From NCBI RefSeq assembly GCF_044962685.1, contig NZ_JBBKTX010000002.1:198108-262107 (forward strand): a stretch of DNA of 64,000 bases. Direction: 5' to 3'. Origin of the DNA: Oceanobacter antarcticus (GTDB taxonomy: Bacteria; Pseudomonadota; Gammaproteobacteria; Pseudomonadales; Oceanobacteraceae). This document shows, one piece after another, positions 33,730-43,042 of this stretch (position 1 is the stretch's first letter; every line of letters begins with the position of its first letter). Below the pieces are notes generated by a model, which searched no databases, was not told the DNA's origin, and worked only from the letters and a program-made list of their open reading frames with translations. Both the position numbers and the translations under genes were made by a program.

Positions 33730-33867
33730 TGTCCATTAGAAGTGTAGGGGATGCTGCCAGGTGATCAAGAATTAAGCACGATTCGGTTTGAAGGGATTTC
33801 CGGTTTAATAAGCGCTGAGTTGGCCGCAGGATGTCGGGATACACCTGGCATCTGGAGTCGCTTTTAA

Positions 33868-34326
33868 ATGGCTGACTATCATAGGAATTCACTGAAAGGC
33901 TGGTATGTGGCGCTATCTGTCATCGTGGCGTTTGGGTTGATTACCAATTTGCAAGCTAACGATGCTGAAGGGCCTGTCATTGAAGCTTTTGTCGGGAATA
34001 TAGAACTTGGATTACGTGAGCCAGAAAATACGACAGTCTATAACATAGAGCGTATAGCACATCTTCAACAAGCACTCTCCAAGGACTTGCCCAGTGACCC
34101 GGAAAAAGCCAAAAAGTTGGTTCTAGATCGCTTTCAACAGATAGATACCCAGCTCAGCCATGAACTGGAAAACGCCGCTAACGGCCTTGTGCAGGCGATG
34201 CAGTACGGCATTGATCGCTACCCGGCCATTGTCTTCGATGGCAAGGCTGTGGTGTACGGCATCACCGACATTCGTGCAGCAAGTCAAGTGTATCGGCAGT
34301 GGCAGGCCGGGGAGGCTCGACCATGA
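33868..34326 (+). CDS. TIGR03757-family ICE protein
   Basis: 152 residues with an N-terminal membrane/signal segment (about 12-30). The C-terminal ALGNG-free core YGIDRYPAIVFDGKAVVYGITDIRAASQVYRQW is the family hallmark and has a thioredoxin-like shape without the CxxC. It is exported and thought to support pilus or channel assembly (TrbC-like, inference). It overlaps the next gene by 4 bp. Confidence 0.85.
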   Translation: MADYHRNSLKGWYVALSVIVAFGLITNLQANDAEGPVIEAFVGNIELGLREPENTTVYNIERIAHLQQALSKDLPSDPEKAKKLVLDRFQQIDTQLSHELENAANGLVQAMQYGIDRYPAIVFDGKAVVYGITDIRAASQVYRQWQAGEARP

Positions 34327-35348
34327 TGCGCGCTATCCGCCGTTGTGGATTCATCCTGCTGATGTGGGCGCCCCTCATGAGCCATGCTGGAACCATCTCC
34401 ACCACGGAAATCGTTTCCCAGACCACGAGTGCCGCGCTCAGCTGTATGCGCTGGATGCCGGTGGGGATGTGCTTTTGGCTGCGCTGTTCCATTTATGAAT
34501 GCGATGTCGAGACCTCAATCAAAGTTGGCCATTACCAGCCGGATGCGGTGGTGAGTAGTTACAACGAACTCGGTAGCAATCCCTGGACAGAGATCCGCAG
34601 TATTCTTGGGGCCGCTCAAAGTTCCGCCGCGACAGGACTGCTCGGCAGCTTGCTGGCCGTGCCCATCGAGAGCGCCGGGAATCGAACGGAAGGTGGGCAG
34701 GGCAACAAGGACCACCGTAATCTGATCTTTCGGGAGACCGATGTCATCGGCCATCCTTTAGGTTCGCTGCCAGGTGTCCTGGCGGGTACCGGCTATTTGT
34801 GTGAATCGGAAACCACCTCCTTTTATCCCTATTTCATGTCGAGCCTGGATGCGCTCTCCTGGCGTATGGAAATCCCGGAAATGTTCTATCCAGCGAGTCT
34901 GATACCCGGCATGCGGGAAATCGGCACCTGGCCTCTGCAGACCTGGGGTGGTGTCTACCCCAGAACAGGCTGGACCACACAGGCAGAGGAGCCCAAGGCC
35001 GCGGCAATCAATGCGCAGCGAGCCGGGGATATCGTGACCCGGAACGGTCAGCCGCACATTTACGATCAGATCGAACCGTCTTCCAGCTCCGACCAGCGGA
35101 TTTGGTCGCCGGGTCCATTGGTTGAAGACGATCCTGCCACCGGTGAGTGGCAGATGTTGCTCCCCAAAGCAGAATCAAGCTGCGCTGTTTTTGGCACCAA
35201 CGATCTCGCCAGCGCCAATGGTTGGGGTGGTGGCCGCGTGGACGAGGAGGGTGATTACGCCTGGAACCTGTGGAGGCCTTATCAGTGCTGTGAAAAGGAA
35301 GGCCAGTTTTTTCTGTTCGACATCAACTGGATCAATTATCCGCCATGA
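34323..35348 (+). CDS. TIGR03756-family protein, TraU-like
   Basis: 341 residues from the ATG at 34323. Signal peptide LLMWAPLMSHA, then a Cys-rich TraU-type domain (SCMRWMPVGMCFWLRCSIYECDVETSIKVGHYQPDAVVSSYNELG, ending GTNDLASANGWGGGRVDEEGDYAWNLWRPYQCC). It is a periplasmic mating-pair factor that likely needs disulfide bonds. It is translationally coupled to both neighbours by 4-bp overlaps. Confidence 0.92.
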   Translation: MMRAIRRCGFILLMWAPLMSHAGTISTTEIVSQTTSAALSCMRWMPVGMCFWLRCSIYECDVETSIKVGHYQPDAVVSSYNELGSNPWTEIRSILGAAQSSAATGLLGSLLAVPIESAGNRTEGGQGNKDHRNLIFRETDVIGHPLGSLPGVLAGTGYLCESETTSFYPYFMSSLDALSWRMEIPEMFYPASLIPGMREIGTWPLQTWGGVYPRTGWTTQAEEPKAAAINAQRAGDIVTRNGQPHIYDQIEPSSSSDQRIWSPGPLVEDDPATGEWQMLLPKAESSCAVFGTNDLASANGWGGGRVDEEGDYAWNLWRPYQCCEKEGQFFLFDINWINYPP

Positions 35349-36685
35349 TCAAACACAACCCTATTTACTGTCTGCTGATCGCTTTGTCGATTGCCATTGG
35401 TCCGGTCAGCTATGCCGCTCAGGCGCCCACAGAAGATGGGCTGTGGTATTACGAGATCGGTGGCGCTGAACCGGTCTCGGTACCGGCGAACCCCGCCGTG
35501 GTCTCCACAACGTTGGGTGGCTCTGCGCAACTGGGACTCGGCTACAGCTGCGGCAAGTTCGATCCGGTGGCGGCGGTCACCAATACCTTGAACGACATCG
35601 GTTCCGGTGTCGACAACATGATGAACGCCATGACGGCAGCGGCCACCAGCGCTATAGCGTCGTTACCTGCACTCATTCTGCAACGGGCCAATCCCGGCCT
35701 GTACGACCTGTTTCAGAATGCCCTGATCAAAGCCGAAGAAACCATGCAGCTGGCCACCAAATCCTGCGAGCAGATGGAGGCGGAGATTGCTCAGGGTAAG
35801 AACCCCTACGCCGATCTGATCACCTTGTCCAAGGGTAACGATTGGAAGGTGCAAATGGGTATTGGCGGCAACGATGCCGTCACCGCCAAAGACACGGTGG
35901 AATCCTCTAACGGCGATAACGGTGTGCCCTGGATCGGTGGGCAAGCCGGGGGAACCGGTCAGCCAGTGCTGGAGTTCACTGGCGACATCGTCGAGGCCGG
36001 TTACAACATCAATATGAATCGCGCCGTGACTGACACCACCCCGGTACCGGCCGCATCGGCCACCCGCCTGTCGGAAATCTGGGGGTCGCCGGCCGAAGCT
36101 CGGGACTGGACCGTGGATGTGGTGGGCGAGAATATCGTCACTACCTGCGACACCTGCCGCAAGGACAGCATTCCCGGTACGGGCCTGCTGCCGAAGCTCT
36201 ATCAGGAATCCGCCACTGTCACCACCGAGATCCAGAACCTGGTCAGTGGCGCGACTCCACTCACTCTGACTAACCTGGAGCAGATCACCGCACCCGGCGT
36301 TGCCATCACCCGCCAGGTGATCGAAGCGATCCGCGAGATGCCGGCCTCAGAGCAGAGCCTGATCATGGGCCGCCTGGTCTCCGAGATCAGCACCGCACGC
36401 ACGGTCGAGAAGGCACTGTACGCCCGACGTCTGCTGCTGTCGGGGCGGCAGGTCCCTGAGGTCTACGCCACCGAAGTGGCCCGCGAGCATGCGGACAACT
36501 CCATCGCCGAGCTCGATAAAGAAATCGAAAACCTGCTGTTTGAAACCCGTGTACGCAAAGAAGTGGTCTCCGACACCGTTGCCACATTACTGGAGCGAGC
36601 GGCTGCCAAACGGCAGAGTTCACTTACCGTACCGGAAGTGCCGACCCTGGATCCCAATCCGTTGCGAGGTGGGCGTGTTCAATAA
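35345..36685 (+). CDS. TIGR03755-family protein, TraH/TraN-like mating factor
   Basis: 446 residues with a signal peptide (ALSIAIGPVSYA). Conserved features are YYEIGGAEPV and LGLGYSCGKFDPVAAVTNTLNDIGSG, a DTCRK Cys pair (about 261-263) and a long helical C-terminus (LIMGRLVSEISTARTVEKALYARRLLLSGRQVPEV). It is a periplasmic component of type G mating systems. Start overlaps the TraU-like stop (ATGATC). Confidence 0.88.
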   Translation: MIKHNPIYCLLIALSIAIGPVSYAAQAPTEDGLWYYEIGGAEPVSVPANPAVVSTTLGGSAQLGLGYSCGKFDPVAAVTNTLNDIGSGVDNMMNAMTAAATSAIASLPALILQRANPGLYDLFQNALIKAEETMQLATKSCEQMEAEIAQGKNPYADLITLSKGNDWKVQMGIGGNDAVTAKDTVESSNGDNGVPWIGGQAGGTGQPVLEFTGDIVEAGYNINMNRAVTDTTPVPAASATRLSEIWGSPAEARDWTVDVVGENIVTTCDTCRKDSIPGTGLLPKLYQESATVTTEIQNLVSGATPLTLTNLEQITAPGVAITRQVIEAIREMPASEQSLIMGRLVSEISTARTVEKALYARRLLLSGRQVPEVYATEVAREHADNSIAELDKEIENLLFETRVRKEVVSDTVATLLERAAAKRQSSLTVPEVPTLDPNPLRGGRVQ

Positions 36686-37043
36686 CATCCGAACAAGACG
36701 AAAAAACTTTCTGCTATTCACCACCATGGCGGTGTTGCTGACAGCGCTGGCGGGGTATCTCCTGATGCATCGATTACAAACGGATTCCGTGCAATCCGTT
36801 CAACAGAGCATCGACGACTGGCGGACGACACTTACAGCCATGCGCTGGACAGTGATCGCTGTCATTGCCTTTGGCTGGAATCATCTGGTTGCCTGGCTGG
36901 CTGATGCAAAAATCCTGAGCCAGGCCAAAGCAACCAGACTAACAGGCTTACGCTGGCGCGCCGTCACCTGGTTGGTTTTGCTCGAATTGGTGTTAGGGCA
37001 GGGTGTGTTGGTCAATGCCATTGGCTTGATGGTTAGAGCTTGA
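36675..37043 (+). CDS. Small membrane protein before traG, unrecognised
   Basis: 122 residues from the GTG at 36675, which has GAGGT upstream and overlaps the previous stop. Three hydrophobic segments (about 14-30, 54-75, 97-120). It fits the position of a small inner-membrane protein that regularly precedes TraG in these ICEs; no domain is recognised. Confidence 0.65.
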   Translation: MFNNIRTRRKNFLLFTTMAVLLTALAGYLLMHRLQTDSVQSVQQSIDDWRTTLTAMRWTVIAVIAFGWNHLVAWLADAKILSQAKATRLTGLRWRAVTWLVLLELVLGQGVLVNAIGLMVRA

Positions 37044-37059
37044 TCGTTGGAGCAGGGCA

Positions 37060-38628
37060 ATGAGTGTCGATAGCTATCTGGAGCTCTTTACTTCCCTTTT
37101 TGGCTGGACCTTCTACGGCATTCTGTGGGATGTGCTGGTCAGTACCGGCATCGTCTATCTCCCGTTTCTGGGCATCCTGATCGACAACTGGCGCGAACCG
37201 GCGCAGGGCGGTGAGGTGGGCCATGCCAGCGGCCTCTCACTGCGGCGGATGGAGATCGAGCTGTTCATTGCGCTGTTGGTAGTCGTGCTGGCCGGGCAAC
37301 CCGCTGCCCTCACGCCACTCAATGCCGGTACCTTGTCCTACTCGCCGCCGCCGACCTTGCTGAATCCAGCGCCAACAACCGCGACCGTCGCTGCCCCACA
37401 GAGCACCTATGGTTCGACCGGATTCACGGGTTCTGCCGCAACCGTCAATGTTCCCGTCTGGTGGTACGGCGTGATCGCCCTCAGCTCCGGCCTGAATCAT
37501 GCCATTGTCGAAGGCCTGCCAACCGTGGCAGATATGCGCACCTTCGAGCAACAAGCACACCTGGCCACCATTGCCGATCCGCGACTCCGGCAGGAGGTGA
37601 GTGATTTCTTCAGCCAGTGCTATATTCCGGCCCGTTCCAAATACCAGACTGAACGACCAAACACAGCGGCCATCAATGGCATTATCACCACCTATGGCGC
37701 CGATGACCCCGACTGGATGGGCTCACACGTCTATCGGGATACCGCCGGCTATTACGATACTCTGCGCCCGGCCAATCAAATCACCGATTGGGCTTACAAC
37801 GCGGCCAGGGATACGGAATACGATCCGACGACTCCGCCAGCCTGGGGCAAACCCTACTGCAAACAGTGGTGGGAAGATGGGGCCATCGGCTTGCGGGAGA
37901 AACTGATCAATGAGGCAGATGCCACATCGGCCGGCTTCTCCGGTCTGGTGGTCGCTATCGCGCCGGCACTGGCCAGCGAGCAGCAAAACGACGCCGTCGC
38001 CAAAACGGTTCTCACCAATGCGCCCCCCTCCTGGTCGAGCAATGATCTGATCGCCAATAATGCATCTGGGGCAGGATTGGTCAACACCGCTGGATCCATC
38101 GTCAAAGGCGGCCTGGCGACCGGTGGTGTGGTCACCGCATCGGCCCTGTTTTCCGTCACCATGACCGCCGTGTTGCAGTCATTGCCCATGGTCCAGGCCA
38201 TTATGCTGCTGGGCATCTATGCCCTGCTGCCACTGGTGGTGGTTTTGTCCCGCTACTCCATTGCCATGATGGTGGTCGGTGGCATGGCCATCTTCACCAT
38301 CAAGTTCTGGACAGTGCTCTGGTACCTGGCCATGTGGGTGGATCAGAACCTGATTCTGTCCATGTACCCGGACGTCAATGTCTTCCTGCAGATCTTTGCC
38401 AACCCTGGTGAACACGATGCCAAGCGCATGCTGTTGAATATGATCACAACCAGCCTCTACCTGGGATTGCCGCTGCTGTGGAGTGGGATGATGGCGTGGG
38501 CGGGGGTGAATATAGGGCGCTCTATCACTGCAGCTACTTCCCCGCTCGCAAGGCCTGCTGATGATGCAGGAAGGCAGGGCGGCAGTTTGGGTAAAATGGC
38601 CGTCTCAAAAGGGATGAAAAAGAAATAG
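37060..38628 (+). CDS. traG: TraG-type conjugal transfer protein
   Basis: 522 residues. The TraG N-terminal domain is recognisable: MSVDSYLELFTSLFGWTFYGILWDVLVSTGIVYLPFL, with further membrane helices near 65-85, 350-375 and 385-450. The family stabilises mating pairs and assembles pili. It is the last gene of the third transfer block; the DUF3742 and relaxase genes usually found next are not present here. The cargo begins after it. Confidence 0.9.
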   Translation: MSVDSYLELFTSLFGWTFYGILWDVLVSTGIVYLPFLGILIDNWREPAQGGEVGHASGLSLRRMEIELFIALLVVVLAGQPAALTPLNAGTLSYSPPPTLLNPAPTTATVAAPQSTYGSTGFTGSAATVNVPVWWYGVIALSSGLNHAIVEGLPTVADMRTFEQQAHLATIADPRLRQEVSDFFSQCYIPARSKYQTERPNTAAINGIITTYGADDPDWMGSHVYRDTAGYYDTLRPANQITDWAYNAARDTEYDPTTPPAWGKPYCKQWWEDGAIGLREKLINEADATSAGFSGLVVAIAPALASEQQNDAVAKTVLTNAPPSWSSNDLIANNASGAGLVNTAGSIVKGGLATGGVVTASALFSVTMTAVLQSLPMVQAIMLLGIYALLPLVVVLSRYSIAMMVVGGMAIFTIKFWTVLWYLAMWVDQNLILSMYPDVNVFLQIFANPGEHDAKRMLLNMITTSLYLGLPLLWSGMMAWAGVNIGRSITAATSPLARPADDAGRQGGSLGKMAVSKGMKKK

Positions 38629-38635
38629 GGAGCTG

Positions 38636-38845
38636 TTACAAGTCCTCCTCATACCAGCCATCTGGATCAGCTCCAGAGTCCATACGTCCGGTACGAAAAT
38701 TGTGATCCCCAAATCGGTCTGAGCCATCTCCTAAGGGGCGGTCTTCGCTTTCGTCGTCATCGGCGCTGAATAGAATGCCCAAAGCGGTTACGAGCAAAGC
38801 AGCACTGGCTCTGAGGATATTGGCAATGTGGTTGACAGTATTCAT
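38636..38845 (-). CDS. Small membrane-anchored protein, unknown
   Basis: 69 residues. One N-terminal membrane segment (ASAALLVTALGILFSA) and an acidic, Asp-rich tail (DDDESEDRPLGDGSDR). Its ATG has GGAG about 8 bases upstream, which supports translation. It lies convergent to traG, just before the metal cargo. No family recognised. Confidence 0.55.
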   Translation of the reverse strand: MNTVNHIANILRASAALLVTALGILFSADDDESEDRPLGDGSDRFGDHNFRTGRMDSGADPDGWYEEDL

Positions 38846-38991
38846 CGGCAGACTCCATCTGCGGGTTACTCCAGTCCAGATTTAAGTATAGCGCCGTTGG
38901 ACAAAAAAACTTAGCTCAGCCACTCAATCCTGACGGGGTGGGCCTCAAGTCAATATTTGCAGTTCTGGCGCTTAATGGAAGTATCCGTTGA

Positions 38992-39005
38992 TTGATCTAT
39001 GTCAA
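38992..39005 (+). promoter_or_regulatory. Anr/FNR-type box upstream of the cus region
   Basis: TTGATCTATGTCAA, an exact TTGAT-N4-GTCAA. Its centre is about 60 bp before the start predicted from the promoter at 39024-39051, a class I activator distance. Confidence 0.55.
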
Positions 39006-39023
39006 TCATCAAGGGCGTTATGT

Positions 39024-39051
39024 TTGAACTTTCGAGAGAATAAGGTATCTT
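39024..39051 (+). promoter_or_regulatory. Sigma-70-type promoter before the cus region
   Basis: TTGAAC (39024-39029), 16-bp spacer, TATCTT (39046-39051). It leads to the first Cys-rich exported protein and probably to the DUF411-cusCBA genes. Confidence 0.5.
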
Positions 39052-39081
39052 TCCTAATGTTAATATAACCATTTGCAGATT

Positions 39082-39462
39082 ATGTGGCTTAGCAGATTCA
39101 GATTTTACATGGCGATCTTCGCGTTACTGGCTTTTACCAGCCAGTCGTTCGCTGTTGCGAAATTGCCCTGCCACAAGATGAGTCACGAACCTGATGTTCC
39201 AGTAATGACGGGGGCAATGGATCATGGAAGCCATACCAAGGCAAACAATATCCAGATCAATAATGCCCTTACGGCTGATGCCGCTGATTGTTGCAGCCAG
39301 GATCACTGCTCTCAGTTGGATTGCATCTCTGCAAGCGTTGCGGTGGTGAGTACACTGTCGCCGTTTTCCGTTCAGTTTTCTCAAACCCTCAATACAGCGT
39401 ATTCGGTTTCCTTCCTCTCCCAGGCAGCTTCCTCGCTGTTTCGCCCCCCCATTTCCCGCTGA
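39082..39462 (+). CDS. Small exported Cys/His-rich protein, DUF2946/CopL-like
   Basis: 126 residues from the ATG at 39082 (39112 is an alternative; neither has a clear ribosome site). Signal peptide (MAIFALLAFTSQSFA), then CHKMSHEPD and CCSQDHCSQLDCIS, a thiol-rich metal-binding patch seen in copper-associated CopL/DUF2946 proteins. It may bind Cu(I) in the periplasm or sense it. It resembles the protein at 46375-46872 in architecture. Confidence 0.65.
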   Translation: MWLSRFRFYMAIFALLAFTSQSFAVAKLPCHKMSHEPDVPVMTGAMDHGSHTKANNIQINNALTADAADCCSQDHCSQLDCISASVAVVSTLSPFSVQFSQTLNTAYSVSFLSQAASSLFRPPISR

Positions 39463-39474
39463 AGTAGGGTTGGT

Positions 39475-39493
39475 ACGCCTGAAATTCAGGCGT
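39475..39493. repeat. Hairpin between the Cys-rich gene and the DUF411 gene
   Basis: ACGCCTGA-AAT-TCAGGCGT, perfect 8-bp arms, without a following T-run. Possible RNA processing or attenuation site. Confidence 0.45.
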
Positions 39494-39594
39494 CTGACGA
39501 CTCGATAAGCGGGAGATCAAAACTCCCATAACGTATGTTTAAAACGCGCCATCGCTACGAGCGCGTTCACTGCAACTCTTGATTGGGAGTCATC

Positions 39595-40095
39595 ATGAAG
39601 CCGTTACATACCTATCTGCGCTTTCCGGCGCTGATCGTATTCCTGTTATTTCTTACCGCTTGTTCAGAAAGCGAAAATCACGCAACTAAAAGCGCAACGA
39701 TTGCCACGTTGGATGTTTATAAAAGCCGCACCTGTCAATGCTGCCAGCAATGGGTTCACCATATGGAAGATGTTGGTTTTGACACAAAAACCCACCACCC
39801 GTCGGACTTGAATCGCATTAAAAATGACTATGGCATAGCACCTGAGTTCCAGTCCTGCCATACAGCAGTGACGAGTAACGGTTATGTGTTCGAAGGCCAT
39901 ATCCCTGCGCGCTTTGTTCAGCAGTTTCTGGAAAACCCTCCTGATGACGCCATCGGCCTTAGTGTGCCCGGCATGCCGGCAGGCAGCCCGGGTATGGAGA
40001 TGGGTGACAGGTTTACGCCTTACAAGGTATGGCTGCTTAAAAAAGACGGTTCGGCTGACGTGTTTGCATCTGTGAATAGTCGCGATCAGCAATAG
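39595..40095 (+). CDS. DUF411-family periplasmic metal-binding lipoprotein
   Basis: 166 residues from the ATG at 39595 (GGGAG 8 bases upstream). Lipobox FLTAC (Cys23). DUF411 core: VYKSRTCQCCQQWVHHMEDVGFD, the CxCC metal site, then HTAVTSNGYVFEGHIPARFVQQFLENPPDDAIGLSVPGMPAGSPGME, ending with a conserved Met-rich loop. DUF411 proteins accompany copper and silver efflux operons and are thought to carry metal to the exporter. Confidence 0.9.
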   Translation: MKPLHTYLRFPALIVFLLFLTACSESENHATKSATIATLDVYKSRTCQCCQQWVHHMEDVGFDTKTHHPSDLNRIKNDYGIAPEFQSCHTAVTSNGYVFEGHIPARFVQQFLENPPDDAIGLSVPGMPAGSPGMEMGDRFTPYKVWLLKKDGSADVFASVNSRDQQ

Positions 40096-40106
40096 GACAT
40101 ATAACG

Positions 40107-41444
40107 ATGAACATTCAATGGGTATTTTTATTGTTTTTGCTGGTGGGGCTTCCTGTATTTGCGCAGAGCCCGGCTAATACGTTGAGTCTGGATGAGGCCA
40201 TCGCCCATGCCATTGCCACGGATCCCTGGCTGAACGGTAGCCGGCATCGCGAAGACGCTTTGACCAGCGAATCAATTTCAGCATCGACGCTGCCAGACCC
40301 CAAGGTCAGCCTGATGGCGGCTAACTTTCCTACCGATAGCTTCGATATCAACCAGGAGCCTATGACGCAGCTCACTGTAGGTGTTAGTCAGATGTTTCCT
40401 CGCGGCGATAGTCTGGCGCTGTCCAGCCGTCAGAAACAGGAGTTGGCGGAACAGGAGCCATTGCTCAGGCAGAATCGCCAGGCCAAGGTAGCGGCTACTG
40501 TCTCGCAGCTGTGGCTGGAAGCATTCAGGGCCCAGGAGAGCATTCGATTGATTGAGCGGGATCGCTCGCTGTTTGAACATTTGGTAGATGCAACCAAAGC
40601 GAGCTATTCGTCGGCACTGGGACGTGCCCGCCAGCAGGATATTATCCGGGCCCAATTGGAGCTTACTCGGTTGGACGATCGTTTGACGGTGCTGCGGCAA
40701 CAGTCGGAGTCAGCCCAACAGCGTTTATCCGAGTGGGTCGGCGGTCGCGCCCGTCTGCCGTTAGCGCAGCTTGTGCCCAGTCAGTACGGTGATGAGCCGA
40801 CGTCGGTGGGAGGTCAGCCGGATAGTGATCGTTGGCTCTATGAACAGGTCAATCGGCACCCACTCTTGCTGGCACTTGATCAGCGTATTGATGCAATGGA
40901 GACCGGGGTCGAATTAGCGCGCCAGAAATATAAACCTGAGTGGGGTCTTTCCGCCCAATACGGCTATAGGGACGATGATCCCATGGGTCGCGACCGCGCT
41001 GATTTGTTCTCTGTCGGTGTGACCTTTGACCTGCCGCTTTTCACCGGCAAGCGACAGGATAAAGACGTCAGTGCGGCCACTTCTCGGGCCGAGGCCTTGA
41101 AAACTGACAAGTTACTGATGGCGCGAAAGCTGATGGCGGACCTGGATACGGCCTTGGTCCAGCTACAGCGTCTGAATGATCGTCGCGCGCTCTACGCCGA
41201 GCAGTTATTGCCGCAAATGTCAGAGCAGGCCGAAGCTGCCCTGGCCGCCTACAACAACGACGACGGCGACTTTGCCGAAGCGGTGCGCGCTCGCATTGCT
41301 GAGTTAAATGCCAAGATCGACTTTTTAACGATCAGGATTGATCGGCTGAAGATGATTGCCGAGTTGAATTACCTCTTGTCCAAAAATGGTTCAGAACCGT
41401 TTCCCGCCACCAGCAGAGAACACGCTGAAGGATTAACCCCATGA
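40107..41444 (+). CDS. cusC: CusC-like outer-membrane efflux protein (TolC family)
   Basis: 445 residues. Signal peptide (FLLFLLVGLPVFAQS) followed by two OEP repeats (about 25-215 and 240-430), with the amphipathic helix pairs of TolC-type channels. LPDPKVSLMAANFPTDSF and GLSAQYGYRDDDPMGRDRADLFSVGVTFDLPLF are typical of heavy-metal RND outer-membrane partners. It forms the outer-membrane exit for CusBA. 4-bp overlap with cusB. Confidence 0.9.
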   Translation: MNIQWVFLLFLLVGLPVFAQSPANTLSLDEAIAHAIATDPWLNGSRHREDALTSESISASTLPDPKVSLMAANFPTDSFDINQEPMTQLTVGVSQMFPRGDSLALSSRQKQELAEQEPLLRQNRQAKVAATVSQLWLEAFRAQESIRLIERDRSLFEHLVDATKASYSSALGRARQQDIIRAQLELTRLDDRLTVLRQQSESAQQRLSEWVGGRARLPLAQLVPSQYGDEPTSVGGQPDSDRWLYEQVNRHPLLLALDQRIDAMETGVELARQKYKPEWGLSAQYGYRDDDPMGRDRADLFSVGVTFDLPLFTGKRQDKDVSAATSRAEALKTDKLLMARKLMADLDTALVQLQRLNDRRALYAEQLLPQMSEQAEAALAAYNNDDGDFAEAVRARIAELNAKIDFLTIRIDRLKMIAELNYLLSKNGSEPFPATSREHAEGLTP

Positions 41445-43042
41445 AGATTCAATTGAATAAATCTTTTTTCATTACAGTTGCCTTGTTGATTGCGACAGCG
41501 ACCCTTGCGCACTACTCGGCCCTATGGCGTATGAAAGAGACCACAGGCAGTGATGACGTTGCTGCCGAGAAAAAACCACTCTACTGGGTCGCGCCGATGG
41601 ACCCCAATTATAAGCGCGATAATCCGGGTAAATCCCCTATGGGGATGGATCTGATACCTGTGTATAAAGACGCGGGCGGCGATCAGGAGATTGGCACAGT
41701 CACCATCTCTCCGGATGTGGTTAACAATCTGGGCGTACGTACAGCTCCTGTCACTCGGGGGCGTTTGGATCTAACCATCAGTACAGTGGGTTATGTGCAA
41801 TACGATGAAGATCGCCTTGTTCACATTCATCCACGGGTGGAGGGTTGGATCGAAAAGCTCCATGTCAAAGCTGCGGGTGATCCGGTTATACAGGGTGAGC
41901 CGCTGTATGCGTTGTATTCGCCGACTTTGGTCAATGCCCAGGAAGAACTGTTGCTGGCATTAAAACGAAATAATCCAACACTAATCACGGCTGCCATGGA
42001 GCGGCTATCGGCCTTGCAAGTGCCTCATTCAGAAATCAATCGCCTAAAAAAATCCGGCAAGGTTAGTCAGACCATTACCATCACTGCACCTCAATCTGGG
42101 GTATTGGATAATCTGAACACTCGGGAAGGGATGTTTGTTAAGCCGGGTATGGAGATGATGGCCATCGGGCAGCTGGAACATATCTGGGTCATAGGAGAAG
42201 TGTTCGAGCGTCAGGTCATGAGCGTACGGGAGGGTGATGCAGTGAGCATGTACCTCGATTATCTGCCAGGACGCACGTGGTCTGGCACGGTTGACTATAT
42301 CTACCCGTCACTGAATACCCAGACTCGAACAGCTCGGGTGCGGGTACGATTCGACAACCCGGACGGCTACCTGCGACCGGGTATGTTTGCGCAAATGACG
42401 ATAGCGACACAACCCGCTCGGGAGGCGTTGCTCATTCCCCGTGAAGCACTGATTCGCACGGGTAGTCAATCGCGGGTCGTGTTGGCTAAAGGTGACGGGC
42501 GCTTTAAATCCATCGCCGTCGAGGTGGGGCGGATTGGCGAGAACCAGGTGGAGATTCTGTCGGGGCTCAACGAGGGCGACCGGCTTGTGACTTCCGCTCA
42601 ATTTTTGATTGATTCCGAATCCAGCAAGACCTCGGATTTTCGTCGCATGAACCACAGCCCGGATGACGATACCCAGCCTGAAACACCGGCATCGGTATCG
42701 GTCGACGCCCGTATTGAAGGCGTCATGGTCGAACACCGAATGCTCAAGCTGGCTCACGACCCCATCGATGCCTGGCAATGGCCGGCCATGACGATGGATT
42801 TTACTGTGGACCCCGCAGTGGATCTGGATGGGCTGAAACCCGACATGAAGCTGCATGTGGAGATTCAGCGGAACGGGGACAACCACTACGTGATCAGCCA
42901 GATCCATCGACTGGAACAGGTGTCCGAAGAGGCACCCAGGGAGGGGGGCGGGCAATCCATGGACAACAGCCAGCATCAGGGTATGAGCCATGATGCGATC
43001 GATATGGATCAAGGCCAGCGCAACGGGGAGGACAAGCCATGA
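41441..43042 (+). CDS. cusB: CusB-like periplasmic adaptor with C-terminal copper-binding domain
   Basis: 533 residues. N-terminal membrane anchor (FFITVALLIATATLA), then the heavy-metal signature YWVAPMDPNYKRDNPGKSPMGMDLIPVYK with metal-binding Met. HlyD-type hairpin, lipoyl and beta-barrel segments follow. The C-terminus (about 425-500) is a CusF-like domain, GVMVEHRMLKLAHDPIDAWQWPAMTMDFTVDPAV, fused to the adaptor, then a Met/His-rich tail. It connects CusA to CusC. The fused CusF-like domain is a known variant. Confidence 0.92.
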   Translation: MKIQLNKSFFITVALLIATATLAHYSALWRMKETTGSDDVAAEKKPLYWVAPMDPNYKRDNPGKSPMGMDLIPVYKDAGGDQEIGTVTISPDVVNNLGVRTAPVTRGRLDLTISTVGYVQYDEDRLVHIHPRVEGWIEKLHVKAAGDPVIQGEPLYALYSPTLVNAQEELLLALKRNNPTLITAAMERLSALQVPHSEINRLKKSGKVSQTITITAPQSGVLDNLNTREGMFVKPGMEMMAIGQLEHIWVIGEVFERQVMSVREGDAVSMYLDYLPGRTWSGTVDYIYPSLNTQTRTARVRVRFDNPDGYLRPGMFAQMTIATQPAREALLIPREALIRTGSQSRVVLAKGDGRFKSIAVEVGRIGENQVEILSGLNEGDRLVTSAQFLIDSESSKTSDFRRMNHSPDDDTQPETPASVSVDARIEGVMVEHRMLKLAHDPIDAWQWPAMTMDFTVDPAVDLDGLKPDMKLHVEIQRNGDNHYVISQIHRLEQVSEEAPREGGGQSMDNSQHQGMSHDAIDMDQGQRNGEDKP